16,989 bases of DNA from JBHHZJ01 sp046758005 (lineage in GTDB: Bacteria > Pseudomonadota > Alphaproteobacteria > Kiloniellales > J153). Made by a program: the position numbers and the translations under genes. How positions within the stretch are numbered: position 1 is the stretch's first letter; the number at the start of each line of letters is the position of its first letter. Positions 1 to 6,847 of the stretch are shown here, in pieces. The notes below the pieces were generated by a model. The model ran no database searches. It saw only the letters and a program-made list of their open reading frames with translations, and was not told the origin of the DNA. The stretch is taken from contig JBHHZJ010000078.1 in the NCBI GenBank assembly GCA_046758005.1, positions 1 through 16,989 of the forward strand, given 5' to 3'.

Positions 1-1206
1 GCCCTGCACCTGCCCGGGGAGGAGCGCCCGGCCGCGCGCAAGACCCGCACCACGCCGCTTTACGACCGGTTGGCGGCGCAGGGCTGCGTCCACACCGAGG
101 TCAACGGCTGGGAGCGGCCCAAATGGTTTTCCCTCGACGGCCGCGAGGAGGCGTGCGGATTCCGCCACAACAACACCTTCGAGGTGGTGGCCGGGGAATG
201 CCGGGCCGTGCGCGAGCGCGTCGGCGTGCTCGATCTGTCGAGCTTCGCGAAGTACGACGTCACCGGACGTGACGCCGAGGCCTACCTCAACCGCATCTGC
301 GCCAACCGCATGCCGCGGCGCGAGGGCGGCATCGCGCTTGCCCACTTCCTGTCCGAGGAAGGCCGCATATTGGGCGAGGCGACGGTGACGAAGCTGGGCG
401 AGGGCCGGTTTTATGTGCTGTCCGGCGCGGGAGCCGAGGAGCGCGATCTGGATCACTTGAGCCGGGGAAACCGCGACGGCGAGGACGTTACGGTCACCAA
501 CATCACCGACGGTTGGGGCGTCCTGGTGGTCGCCGGCCCGCGCTCGCGCGACCTGCTCTCCAAGCTCACGGCGGAGGATCTGACCAACGCCTCGTTCCGC
601 TGGCTGACGGGCAGGGAGATCGAGATGGCCGGCGTGCCGCTGCGCGCGCTGCGGGTCAATTACGTGGGCGAGCTGGGCTGGGAGCTGCACTGCCCGATGG
701 ACCGCTTGGCCGAACTCTACGAGGCCGTGTGGTCGGCCGGCGCCGCGTTCGGCATCGCCAACTTCGGCGCCTACGCGGTCAACTCGCTGCGCATGGAGAA
801 GGCCTACAAGGGCTGGGGGGCCGAACTTACAAACGAGATCACGATGGTCGAGGCCGACATGGAGCGCTTCGTGGCCTACGACAAGGAGGACTTCGTCGGC
901 AGGACGGCGACGCTCAAGGCGAAGCAGGCCGGCGTCGCGACGCGGCTCGTCTACGTCGAGGTGGAACCCGGCGACTGCGACGTCCACGGTGGCGAGCCGG
1001 TGATCGCGGACGGCCGCGTCGTGGGGGTGACGACCTCGGGCGGCTACGGCCACCGCACCGGCAAGAGCCTGGGATTCGCCTATGTGGAGCCCGCCCTTGC
1101 CGCGCCGGGACTGCGGTTCCAGATCGATCTGTTGGGCGCGGCCCGGGCGGCCACGGTGCTGGCCGGGCCCGCCTACGATCCCGAAAACGCGCGCCTGCGC
1201 GCATAG
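1..1206 (+). CDS. Dimethylglycine/sarcosine dehydrogenase-like FAD oxidoreductase, C-terminal part (5' end outside window)
   Basis: The reading frame is open from the first base to the TAG at 1204-1206, so the gene starts upstream; the TTG at 70 is internal. The visible 401 residues match the C-terminal half of the dimethylglycine/sarcosine dehydrogenase family. The entry sequence LPGEERPAARKTRTTPLYDRL and WERPKWF is typical of the junction into the GcvT domain. A folate-binding aminomethyltransferase (GcvT) domain follows, with NRICANRMP, VAGPRSRDLL, NYVGELGWELHCP and LRMEKAYKGWGAEL, and then a GcvT C-terminal barrel with TTSGGYGHRTGKSLGFAYVEP. Such enzymes oxidatively demethylate N-methyl amines in the cytoplasm and pass the methyl carbon to tetrahydrofolate. 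The N-terminal FAD domain would lie outside the window. The next gene starts 31 bases downstream on the same strand, suggesting an operon for methylated-amine catabolism. The exact substrate cannot be read from the sequence. Confidence 0.88.
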   Translation, partial: ALHLPGEERPAARKTRTTPLYDRLAAQGCVHTEVNGWERPKWFSLDGREEACGFRHNNTFEVVAGECRAVRERVGVLDLSSFAKYDVTGRDAEAYLNRICANRMPRREGGIALAHFLSEEGRILGEATVTKLGEGRFYVLSGAGAEERDLDHLSRGNRDGEDVTVTNITDGWGVLVVAGPRSRDLLSKLTAEDLTNASFRWLTGREIEMAGVPLRALRVNYVGELGWELHCPMDRLAELYEAVWSAGAAFGIANFGAYAVNSLRMEKAYKGWGAELTNEITMVEADMERFVAYDKEDFVGRTATLKAKQAGVATRLVYVEVEPGDCDVHGGEPVIADGRVVGVTTSGGYGHRTGKSLGFAYVEPALAAPGLRFQIDLLGAARAATVLAGPAYDPENARLRA

Positions 1207-1237
1207 CGCGTTGCGCGCGCCGGCAGGCAGGCGAACC

Positions 1238-2419
1238 ATGGCGCAGACCCTTGTCGTGGACGGAACCGACCTCACGGCCTACCCGGCGGACCGCCGGATC
1301 GCGGCCGTGGCGGCGGACGCCCGCGCGGTCTACGTGACCTGGGACGATGGGCGCAGGAGCGTCTTCCATAACCTGTGGCTGCGCGACAACTGCGCCTGCG
1401 CCCAATGCCGGCACCCCGAGGCGCTGGAGCGGACCTTCGACCTGCTCAGCGTGCCCGAGAACCTCCGCGCGGCCGAGGCCGGGCTTGACGGCGGCGTGCT
1501 GCGGGTGGTTTGGGCGCAGGACGGGCACGTCAGCGCGTACCGGCCGGGGTGGCTGCGCGCCCACGACTACGGCGCGGCGGCGCGCGAGGAACGGCGCGAG
1601 CGGCCGGTCCTCTGGGACAGCCGCCTTACGGGCCGGGTGCCGGCCGTAGCCTACGCCGGCATCATGGCGAGCGACCGGGCGCTGCTCGAGTGGCTCCGCC
1701 TGCTCCGCGACTACGGGGTCTGCATCGTGTCCGGCGTGCCCGCGGAGACCCGGGCGGCGGCGCGCGCGGCCCTCCGGGTCGCGCCGCTGCAGCGCACCCA
1801 GTACGGCACGACCTGGGACGTGGTCGCCAAGCCGGAGCCCATCAGCACCGCCTTCACGCCGATCCGGCTGACCTGCCACATGGACCTGCCGTACTGGGAG
1901 TCGCCGCCCGGCTACCAGTTCCTGCACTGCCTGTGCAACGAGGCCGCGGGCGGGGAGTCGGTCGTGGTCGACGGCTTCGCGGTGGCTGGGGCGTTGCGGC
2001 GGGACGAGCCGGAGGCCTTCGACCTGCTGGCGCGGGTGGCGCTGCCGTTCCGTTTCGTCGACCGCGACACCGACCTGCGCTACCGGGCGCCGGCGATCGG
2101 CCTCCACCCGGACGGCGAGGTGCGCGAGATCCGCTTCAGCATCGCCCTCATGGACGCCCTCGACGCGCCGGCCCACCTCATGGAGGCGCTCTACCGGGCC
2201 TACCGCAAGATGGCGGCCATGATCCGCGAGCCCCAGTTCGAGGTGCGCTTCCGGCTCGAGGCCGGGCAGATGCTCGTGTTCGACAACCGCCGCATCCTGC
2301 ACGGGCGCGAGGCCTTCGACCCGCGGACGGGCCGGCGCCATCTGGCCGGCTGCTATCTGCTGCGCGACGACCTGCTCAGCCGAATTCGGGTGCTCGAGCG
2401 GGGGCTGCCGATACGATGA
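1238..2419 (+). CDS. Gamma-butyrobetaine hydroxylase-like Fe(II)/2-oxoglutarate dioxygenase (BBOX/TauD superfamily)
   Basis: This 393-residue protein has the usual length and layout of the gamma-butyrobetaine / trimethyllysine hydroxylase family. The N-terminal domain (about 10-110) carries the zinc site Cys52, Cys54 and Cys57 (RDNCACAQCRHP) with His109 (WLRAHD) as the likely fourth ligand. The C-terminal TauD-like domain holds the iron facial triad His214, Asp216 (CHMDLPYW) and His355 (RRILHGRE). Arg367 in RRHLAGCYLL is the likely 2-oxoglutarate anchor. Characterised members hydroxylate gamma-butyrobetaine to L-carnitine, but many bacterial paralogues act on other or unknown quaternary amines. 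The ATG at 1238 was chosen because an AGGCAGG stretch precedes it and the family N-terminus starts here; the frame is open further upstream only through the preceding gene. Its neighbours, a demethylating dehydrogenase and a GbdR-like regulator, support a carnitine/betaine role, which is inference. Confidence 0.88.
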   Translation: MAQTLVVDGTDLTAYPADRRIAAVAADARAVYVTWDDGRRSVFHNLWLRDNCACAQCRHPEALERTFDLLSVPENLRAAEAGLDGGVLRVVWAQDGHVSAYRPGWLRAHDYGAAAREERRERPVLWDSRLTGRVPAVAYAGIMASDRALLEWLRLLRDYGVCIVSGVPAETRAAARAALRVAPLQRTQYGTTWDVVAKPEPISTAFTPIRLTCHMDLPYWESPPGYQFLHCLCNEAAGGESVVVDGFAVAGALRRDEPEAFDLLARVALPFRFVDRDTDLRYRAPAIGLHPDGEVREIRFSIALMDALDAPAHLMEALYRAYRKMAAMIREPQFEVRFRLEAGQMLVFDNRRILHGREAFDPRTGRRHLAGCYLLRDDLLSRIRVLERGLPIR

Positions 2420-2420
2420 A

Positions 2421-2440
2421 CCGGGCCGCCGCGCGCCCGG
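2421..2440 (+). terminator. GC-rich hairpin just after the dioxygenase stop codon
   Basis: CCGGGC (2421-2426) and GCCCGG (2435-2440) form a 6-bp stem with an 8-base loop, starting one base after the stop codon. Only two T residues follow, so this is not a classical intrinsic terminator. It may attenuate or mark the end of the upstream operon. In DNA this GC-rich, such a stem can also occur by chance. Confidence 0.25.
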
Positions 2441-2573
2441 TTGTCACGGTCCCGTGAACTGCAACCCCTCGACAAAGCGCCCCGGAGCGTACAAAACTTC
2501 CGATCGGGCGGCGCCGAGTCGCGCACCGTGCGCCGCGCGCGCCGTTCAAGGCCGGATCGAGGAGCGCCGAGGC

Positions 2574-3602
2574 ATGTTCGACTGGTCCAACGGGGAGACG
2601 CCGGAGCGGATCGGTTTCCTCCTCGTGCCGCAGTTCTCCATGATCGGGTTTTTCTCCGCGGTCGAGCCCTTGCGCGTGGCCAACCGCCTCAGCGGCCGGG
2701 AGCTCTATCGCTGGCGGGTCTTCTCGGTCGACGGTCGGCCGGTCGCGGCGAGCAACGGGATGACGCTCGTCGCCGATGCGGCGATTGCCACGATCGAGCG
2801 GTTTCCGACCGTGTTCGTGTGCGCCAGCTTCGAGCCGCAGCGCCACGAGAGCAAGGCGCTGCTCGCTTGGCTGCGCCGCCTCGGCCGGCAGGGCACGCGG
2901 CTCGGCGGCCTGGAGACCGGCACGCACATCCTGGCGCGCGCCGGGCTGCTCGACGGGCATCGCGCGACCCTGCACTGGGAAAACGCGCCTGCCTTCGCCG
3001 AACGGTTTCCCGAGGTCGAGCTGACCCACGACCTGTTCGAGATCGACCGCAACCGGCTGACCTGTTCCGGCGGCACCGCGCCGATCGACCTGATGCTGCA
3101 CCTGATCGAGACCCGGCACGGCCAGGACTTGGCCGTGAGCGTTTCCGAGCAACTCCTGCACGCACGCATCCGCAACCCCGACGATCACCGGCGCATGGCG
3201 CTGGGACGGCGGCTCGGCGTGCGCCACCCGAAGCTGCTCAAGATCGTCGAGGCGATGCACGAAAATCTGGAGGAGCCGCTCGGCCTCGACCGGCTGGCCG
3301 CCTTCGGGGGCGTCTCGCGGCGGCAGCTCGAGCGGTTGTTCCGCGCCCACCTGGGCGACACGCCGACGGGGTATTATCTGAAGCTGCGGCTGCGCCGGGC
3401 GCGGCAGTTCCTCGAGCAGACGGACATGAGCGTGCTCGACGTCTCGCTCGCCTGCGGCTTCGCCTCGGCGCCGTACTTCTCGCGCGCCTACCGGGCCCAG
3501 TTCGGCCTCGCGCCGCGCGAGGACCGGCGGAGCCTGCGCTCGTCGATCGCCCGGACGGGCTGCTTCACGACCGCGCCGTGCACGCCGGTCGGGGGGCATT
3601 GA
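2574..3602 (+). CDS. GlxA-family AraC transcriptional regulator, GbdR/CdhR-like
   Basis: This 342-residue regulator has an N-terminal DJ-1/PfpI (class I glutamine amidotransferase-like) sensing domain (about 12-190) and a C-terminal AraC double helix-turn-helix (about 221-318). Recognisable HTH segments are DRLAAFGGVSRRQLERLFR and MSVLDVSLACGFASAPYFSR. The sensor closely resembles GbdR, the glycine betaine/dimethylglycine sensor of Pseudomonas, for example in AVEPLRVANRLSGRELYRW and TCSGGTAPIDLMLHLI. At the position of the nucleophile-elbow cysteine it reads GGLETGTHILA, with Glu114, so it is a sensor and not an enzyme. The ATG at 2574 has GAGGAG (2559-2564) nine bases upstream; the frame is open to 2454 but that extension is Arg/Ala-rich and unlike the family. 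The last 22 residues are an extra tail. It probably activates the adjacent amine-catabolism genes. Confidence 0.87.
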   Translation: MFDWSNGETPERIGFLLVPQFSMIGFFSAVEPLRVANRLSGRELYRWRVFSVDGRPVAASNGMTLVADAAIATIERFPTVFVCASFEPQRHESKALLAWLRRLGRQGTRLGGLETGTHILARAGLLDGHRATLHWENAPAFAERFPEVELTHDLFEIDRNRLTCSGGTAPIDLMLHLIETRHGQDLAVSVSEQLLHARIRNPDDHRRMALGRRLGVRHPKLLKIVEAMHENLEEPLGLDRLAAFGGVSRRQLERLFRAHLGDTPTGYYLKLRLRRARQFLEQTDMSVLDVSLACGFASAPYFSRAYRAQFGLAPREDRRSLRSSIARTGCFTTAPCTPVGGH

Positions 3603-3756
3603 CCGGACAGCGGGACCGAGCGCACGTCCCTGTCTCCGCCGGGGCCAGGCTGTTCCGCCCCGCCGACGGTGACCGAGATCGTACCCACGCCTTCGCTCGC
3701 GCCTTTCGTTGGTCCGCTCGTCCTTGGTCTTGAAGGCGCGGCGCAAGCCCCGGCGG

Positions 3757-5610
3757 TCACTCGACCGGGCGCGCCCGCACGAGCCCGCGCACCGAGTTGC
3801 CGAGGAAGACCCGGTCGGCGGCGGCGAGGTCGGCCGGGGTCAGGACCCGCTCCTCGATTTCGACGGCCGGATCGTCGAGGAGGGTGCGCCGCAGGGTCCC
3901 GTCGAGCAGGCCGCACGCGACCGGCGGGGTGAGCAGGCGGCCGTCCCGCTCCACGAACAGGTTGGTGCGGCTGCCCTCGGTCAGCTCGCCGCGGTCGTTG
4001 ACGAGCAGGACCTCGTCGCAGCCGGTCGCGGCCTGCAGGCGCGCCAGCTCGCCGTCGTGGAATTCCCGGCGCGTGGTCTTGTGATAGAAGAACGGGTCGT
4101 CGCGGTCGACCGGGCGGTCGGACACCGCGTAGCGCAGCACCGCGTCGGGGCCCGGCAGCGTGAGCGGCGCCGCCGAAACCTCCGCCTCGCCGTCCTCGTC
4201 GAGCAGCAGGCGAACGCGCCGGACATCGCCCGCGAAGCCCGCCGCCCGGTCCTCCAGCGCGCGGCGCACGGCCGCGAGGTCGCAGCGGAAGCCGAAGTGC
4301 GCGGCCGAGGCGGCCAGCCGCGCCATGTGCCGCTCCAGCAGGCAATACCCGTCGCCCGGCGTCCAGCGCAGGGTCTCGATCAGGCGGAACGGCCGGAACG
4401 GCTCGCTCAGGAAGCGCGCCTTGAGCAGGCATTCCTCGAACTCGGCCTGCGGGTCGGAGTCGGAGACGATGCCGCTGCCGATTCCCATCTCGCCGCGGCC
4501 GTCCCGGTGCAGCACGAGGGTCCGGATCGCGACGTTGAGCGCGACCTCGCCGTCGGGCGCGATCATGCCGATGGCCCCGGTGTAGACGCCGCGCGGCAAC
4601 GGCTCCAGCTCGCGGATGATCTCCATCGCCCGGACCTTCGGCGCGCCGGTGATGGAGCCGCACGGGAACAGGCTGCGGATCAGCTCGCGCACGCCCACGC
4701 CGGGGCGCAGGCGCGCGGTCACGCTCGAGGTCATCTGGTGCACGGTCGGATAGGTCTCGACGGTGAACAGGTCCGGCACGCGGACCGAGCCGATCTCCGC
4801 CACGCGCCCCAGGTCGTTGCGCAGGAGGTCGACGATCATCAGGTTCTCGGCGCGCGACTTGCCGTCGCCGCGCAGCCAGGCGCGCTGCCGCTCGTCCTGC
4901 GCCGGGGTCGGCCGGCGCGCCGCCGTGCCCTTCATCGGTTTCGCCAGCACCCGGCCGTCCGAGATGGACAGAAAGAGCTCGGGCGAGAGCGAGAGCACGT
5001 CGAAGTCCGGCGTGCGGATGACGGCGCCGTGGGCCACCCGCTGCTTGCGGCGCAGCTCGCCGTAGAGCGACAAGGGATCCCCGGCGAAGTCGAACAGGTA
5101 CTTGAACGTCAGGTTGATCTGATAGACGTCGCCCGCGGCGATGTAGTCCTTGACCCGGCCGAGCGCGGCCAGGTACGCCGCGCGGTCGAGCGACAGGCGC
5201 GGGCGGCCGAGCTCGTGGCCGCCTTGCGTGCGCGCCGCGATCAGCCGGCGCGCCGCCGCGCCGTCGAGCCGTTGCCGGCGCTCGAACAGGCCCATCCAGA
5301 GGAGCGGTTGCTCGCGCCCCGCGGGGATCAACGCGGCCAGCTTCGGCTCCAGCAGGTAGCCGAGCTCGTAGGCCAGGAACCCGGCGGCGGTGAGCCCGCG
5401 CGCCAGCCCGCGCGCCAGCGCCCGAAGCGCGGGCTCGGCCTCCTCGGCACGGTCGCAGCGCACGATCTCGACCGGCTCCTCGAAGAGGGTGCACGAGCCG
5501 TCGGGCGACAGGCTGTCGTCGAGCAACACGAAAGGCGAGGGCGGGCGCGCTCGAGGGCGCCGTGGGCCGAACCGTTCGTTGATGACCGTCTCGATGCTTG
5601 CGATCGGCAT
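3757..5610 (-). CDS. pabB: Bifunctional aminodeoxychorismate synthase component I / aminodeoxychorismate lyase (PabB-PabC fusion)
   Basis: This 617-residue protein fuses two steps of 4-aminobenzoate (folate precursor) synthesis. Residues about 1-410 are the chorismate-binding PabB part: KPMKGTAARR with Lys227 (the PabB-type active-site lysine), ENLMIVDLLRNDLGRV, and the signature GSITGAPKVRAMEIIRELE at about 318-336. Residues about 420-617 are a class IV aminotransferase-fold PabC lyase, with Lys511 (YHKTTRREF) as the likely PLP lysine and LTEGSRTNLF at about 543-552. No pabA glutaminase is nearby, so amidotransferase activity must come from elsewhere or the enzyme uses ammonia. The frame extends to 5811, but MPIASI at 5610 is the more natural start, preceded by a weak GGGAAG; the upstream part would run into the divergent promoter region. 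It converges on the regulator gene and diverges from the small membrane protein. Confidence 0.9.
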   Translation of the reverse strand: MPIASIETVINERFGPRRPRARPPSPFVLLDDSLSPDGSCTLFEEPVEIVRCDRAEEAEPALRALARGLARGLTAAGFLAYELGYLLEPKLAALIPAGREQPLLWMGLFERRQRLDGAAARRLIAARTQGGHELGRPRLSLDRAAYLAALGRVKDYIAAGDVYQINLTFKYLFDFAGDPLSLYGELRRKQRVAHGAVIRTPDFDVLSLSPELFLSISDGRVLAKPMKGTAARRPTPAQDERQRAWLRGDGKSRAENLMIVDLLRNDLGRVAEIGSVRVPDLFTVETYPTVHQMTSSVTARLRPGVGVRELIRSLFPCGSITGAPKVRAMEIIRELEPLPRGVYTGAIGMIAPDGEVALNVAIRTLVLHRDGRGEMGIGSGIVSDSDPQAEFEECLLKARFLSEPFRPFRLIETLRWTPGDGYCLLERHMARLAASAAHFGFRCDLAAVRRALEDRAAGFAGDVRRVRLLLDEDGEAEVSAAPLTLPGPDAVLRYAVSDRPVDRDDPFFYHKTTRREFHDGELARLQAATGCDEVLLVNDRGELTEGSRTNLFVERDGRLLTPPVACGLLDGTLRRTLLDDPAVEIEERVLTPADLAAADRVFLGNSVRGLVRARPVE

Positions 5611-5761
5611 GGCGCCCAATCTTCCCGACGGTCGAGGCCCCGGCGAGGAATGTCCCGCCGGTCCGATGGCCCAATCGGCGTCAATCGGAAAATAGAACGA
5701 GTCGGCGGCCCAAACAAAGCCGGAAGGCCGCCATTCAGGCCGATCGTGCCGACCTCGCCGT

Positions 5762-5788
5762 GTTATACTTTTCCGTAACGATGGGAGG
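5762..5788 (+). promoter_or_regulatory. Candidate extended -10 promoter and ribosome binding site of the small membrane protein gene
   Basis: TGTTATACT at 5761-5769 contains TG plus TATACT, one mismatch from an extended -10 element (TGNTATAAT). It lies about 25 bases before the ATG at 5794. No good -35 is seen, as can be the case for extended -10 promoters. A strong Shine-Dalgarno GGGAGG occupies 5783-5788 with five bases to the ATG. This is a pattern match only. Confidence 0.4.
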
Positions 5789-5793
5789 GAGCG

Positions 5794-6171
5794 ATGAATC
5801 CCTTGCAGCAATTGCGGTCAGAGACCGCCGCCTGGGTGCTGGGCATGGTCGTGGTCGGCGTCCTTGCGCTCGTCGCGTTTTCGCAGGTGGGCTGGCTGGG
5901 AATCGGGCTTGTGGGCCTGGTCGGTCTGCTGATTTCGGTGCGCCTGGACCTCCACGGCGGCCGCGCGGTGGCCGACATCAGCCACGGAAGCAGCGGCGTG
6001 CGGATGTATGCCAGGCAACTGGCGGAGGAAGAATCGCGATCGTCGCCCGAACAGAAGATGGCCGCGGCGGAGGAGCGGGCGAAGCGGTCGAGGGTCCTCT
6101 ACCTGATCAACACCGTCTGGATCGCCATGATCGCATTCGGTTTCGGCCTGTTCTTCCTGCACCAACTCTGA
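5794..6171 (+). CDS. Small three-helix membrane protein, function unknown
   Basis: This 125-residue protein has three predicted membrane segments: about 13-30 (AWVLGMVVVGVLALVAF), 33-48 (GWLGIGLVGLVGLLIS) and 101-123 (VLYLINTVWIAMIAFGFGLFF). A hydrophilic stretch between the second and third (about 50-100) contains a charged, probably helical part (LAEEESRSSPEQKMAAAEERAKRS). It looks like a conserved hypothetical protein of alphaproteobacteria, but I cannot name a family or function. The start is well supported by GGGAGG five bases upstream and a TATACT promoter-like element. It is transcribed divergently from the pabB-pabC fusion across a 183-base gap, and its stop is followed by the palindrome at 6204. 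Confidence 0.75.
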   Translation: MNPLQQLRSETAAWVLGMVVVGVLALVAFSQVGWLGIGLVGLVGLLISVRLDLHGGRAVADISHGSSGVRMYARQLAEEESRSSPEQKMAAAEERAKRSRVLYLINTVWIAMIAFGFGLFFLHQL

Positions 6172-6551
6172 GCTGCGCGGATTTTCGGGGACAGCGGTTT
6201 CTATTTTCGGGGACAGTATGCTTAATTCTAGGAATTAAGCATACTGTCCCCGAAAACGAAGATCATAATCTCAAATTCGAACAAATTTTGAATCAGATAA
6301 TATAAAAATCGCTCTTATAAATTATAACATCGCAATTCTTGTAATATTATCTGTACATTTTAATAATATTTACAAACGAATCGTTTATAACTCCATGACA
6401 AGCTGATCTAACTTCAAATTCTGCAAGGAACCTCGTGAGGTGCGGAGAAGGGGTTGCCGTAGCCGCGCGTGGGAAAGAAACCGTGAGAGGAGGCCTTGAG
6501 ATCAAGCTGCTCAACCGATCCGCGGCGGTCCCGTCGGGATGATCGAGCGCG
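6172..6551. other. Gene-free stretch with palindrome and AT-rich island
   Basis: No convincing gene is seen on either strand. The stretch begins with two direct copies of ATTTTCGGGGACAG (6181-6194 and 6203-6216), the second forming the left arm of the palindrome at 6204-6256. From 6261 to 6400 the composition falls to about 24% G+C by my count, against roughly two thirds in the rest of the window. Inside the AT-rich part CAGATAATAT (6294-6303) is mirrored by ATATTATCTG (6344-6353), and TTATAAATTATAA lies between them (6315-6327). A short perfect hairpin ACCTC-GT-GAGGT sits at 6430-6441. The composition suggests acquired DNA or a regulatory/structural region upstream of the Tad-domain gene. 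Confidence 0.6.
6204..6256. repeat. Perfect palindromic repeat, copy 1 (REP-like)
   Basis: Two 25-base arms (6204-6228 and 6232-6256) are perfect inverted complements around the 3-base loop TAG. The arm contains CGGGGACAGTATGCTTAATTC. The same element, with compensatory changes, recurs at 15657-15714. A partial direct copy of its outer end (ATTTTCGGGGACAG) lies at 6181-6194. From memory, palindromes containing GGGGACAGTAT are found in many proteobacteria and resemble those mobilised by REP-associated tyrosine transposases; no transposase gene is present in this window. It sits 32 bases after the stop of the small membrane protein gene. Confidence 0.85.
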
Positions 6552-6842
6552 ATGCGGCCCGTTGGACGCCCCGGCGAGACGCCCGATCCGGCGGCCTCGG
6601 CCTCGAATCTATCGGCGAAGTGGTTGGCCCCCCAAGCCGTGCGGCCACGGACGAAGCGCCGCGCAGCGCCGGCCGTGGCGCTGGTCCGACCGGATCCCGT
6701 CAATCCCGCGGATATCGCACTCCCGGGGACGGTTTCCGTTCCCACCGGTCGAACCATCCCGGTCGACGTCGCGGGATTCCCGGACACCACCCTTCGGAAT
6801 GTCGCCGTAACCGCCCGGGTTTCCGTCCGAAAACAGGATTGA
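6552..6842 (+). CDS. Possible small protein or gene remnant upstream of the Tad-domain gene
   Basis: A 96-codon frame ends with TGA at 6840-6842, five bases before the ATG of the Tad-domain gene. Its C-terminal half (VNPADIALPGTVSVPTG and IPVDVAGFPDTTLRNVAVTA) reads like a short beta-sandwich segment and its third codon positions are mostly G or C. The N-terminal half is basic and low in information. There is no clear ribosome binding site, no signal peptide and no family I recognise. An internal GTG at 6678 could be the start. It could equally be a chance frame in GC-rich DNA or a decayed gene end. Confidence 0.22.
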   Translation: MRPVGRPGETPDPAASASNLSAKWLAPQAVRPRTKRRAAPAVALVRPDPVNPADIALPGTVSVPTGRTIPVDVAGFPDTTLRNVAVTARVSVRKQD

Positions 6843-6847
6843 GCGCC

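Noticed and set aside
70..1206. TTG at 70 as the true start of the dehydrogenase-like gene
   Set aside because: The frame is open to base 1 and the codons before 70 encode conserved family residues (LPGEERPAARKTRTTPLY), so the gene is truncated by the window.
914..2341. Minus-strand 475-codon frame
   Set aside because: Antisense to the dioxygenase and dehydrogenase genes, with His/Arg/Val-biased shadow composition.
3709..5778. Plus-strand 689-codon open frame
   Set aside because: It is the antisense shadow of the PabB-PabC gene; the translation is low-complexity (Arg, Ala, Gln, Val) with no family motifs.
6204..6256. Palindrome as an intrinsic terminator
   Set aside because: The stem is perfect, but no U-run follows on either strand, and the same element recurs elsewhere, which fits a repeat family better. 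A side effect on transcription remains possible.
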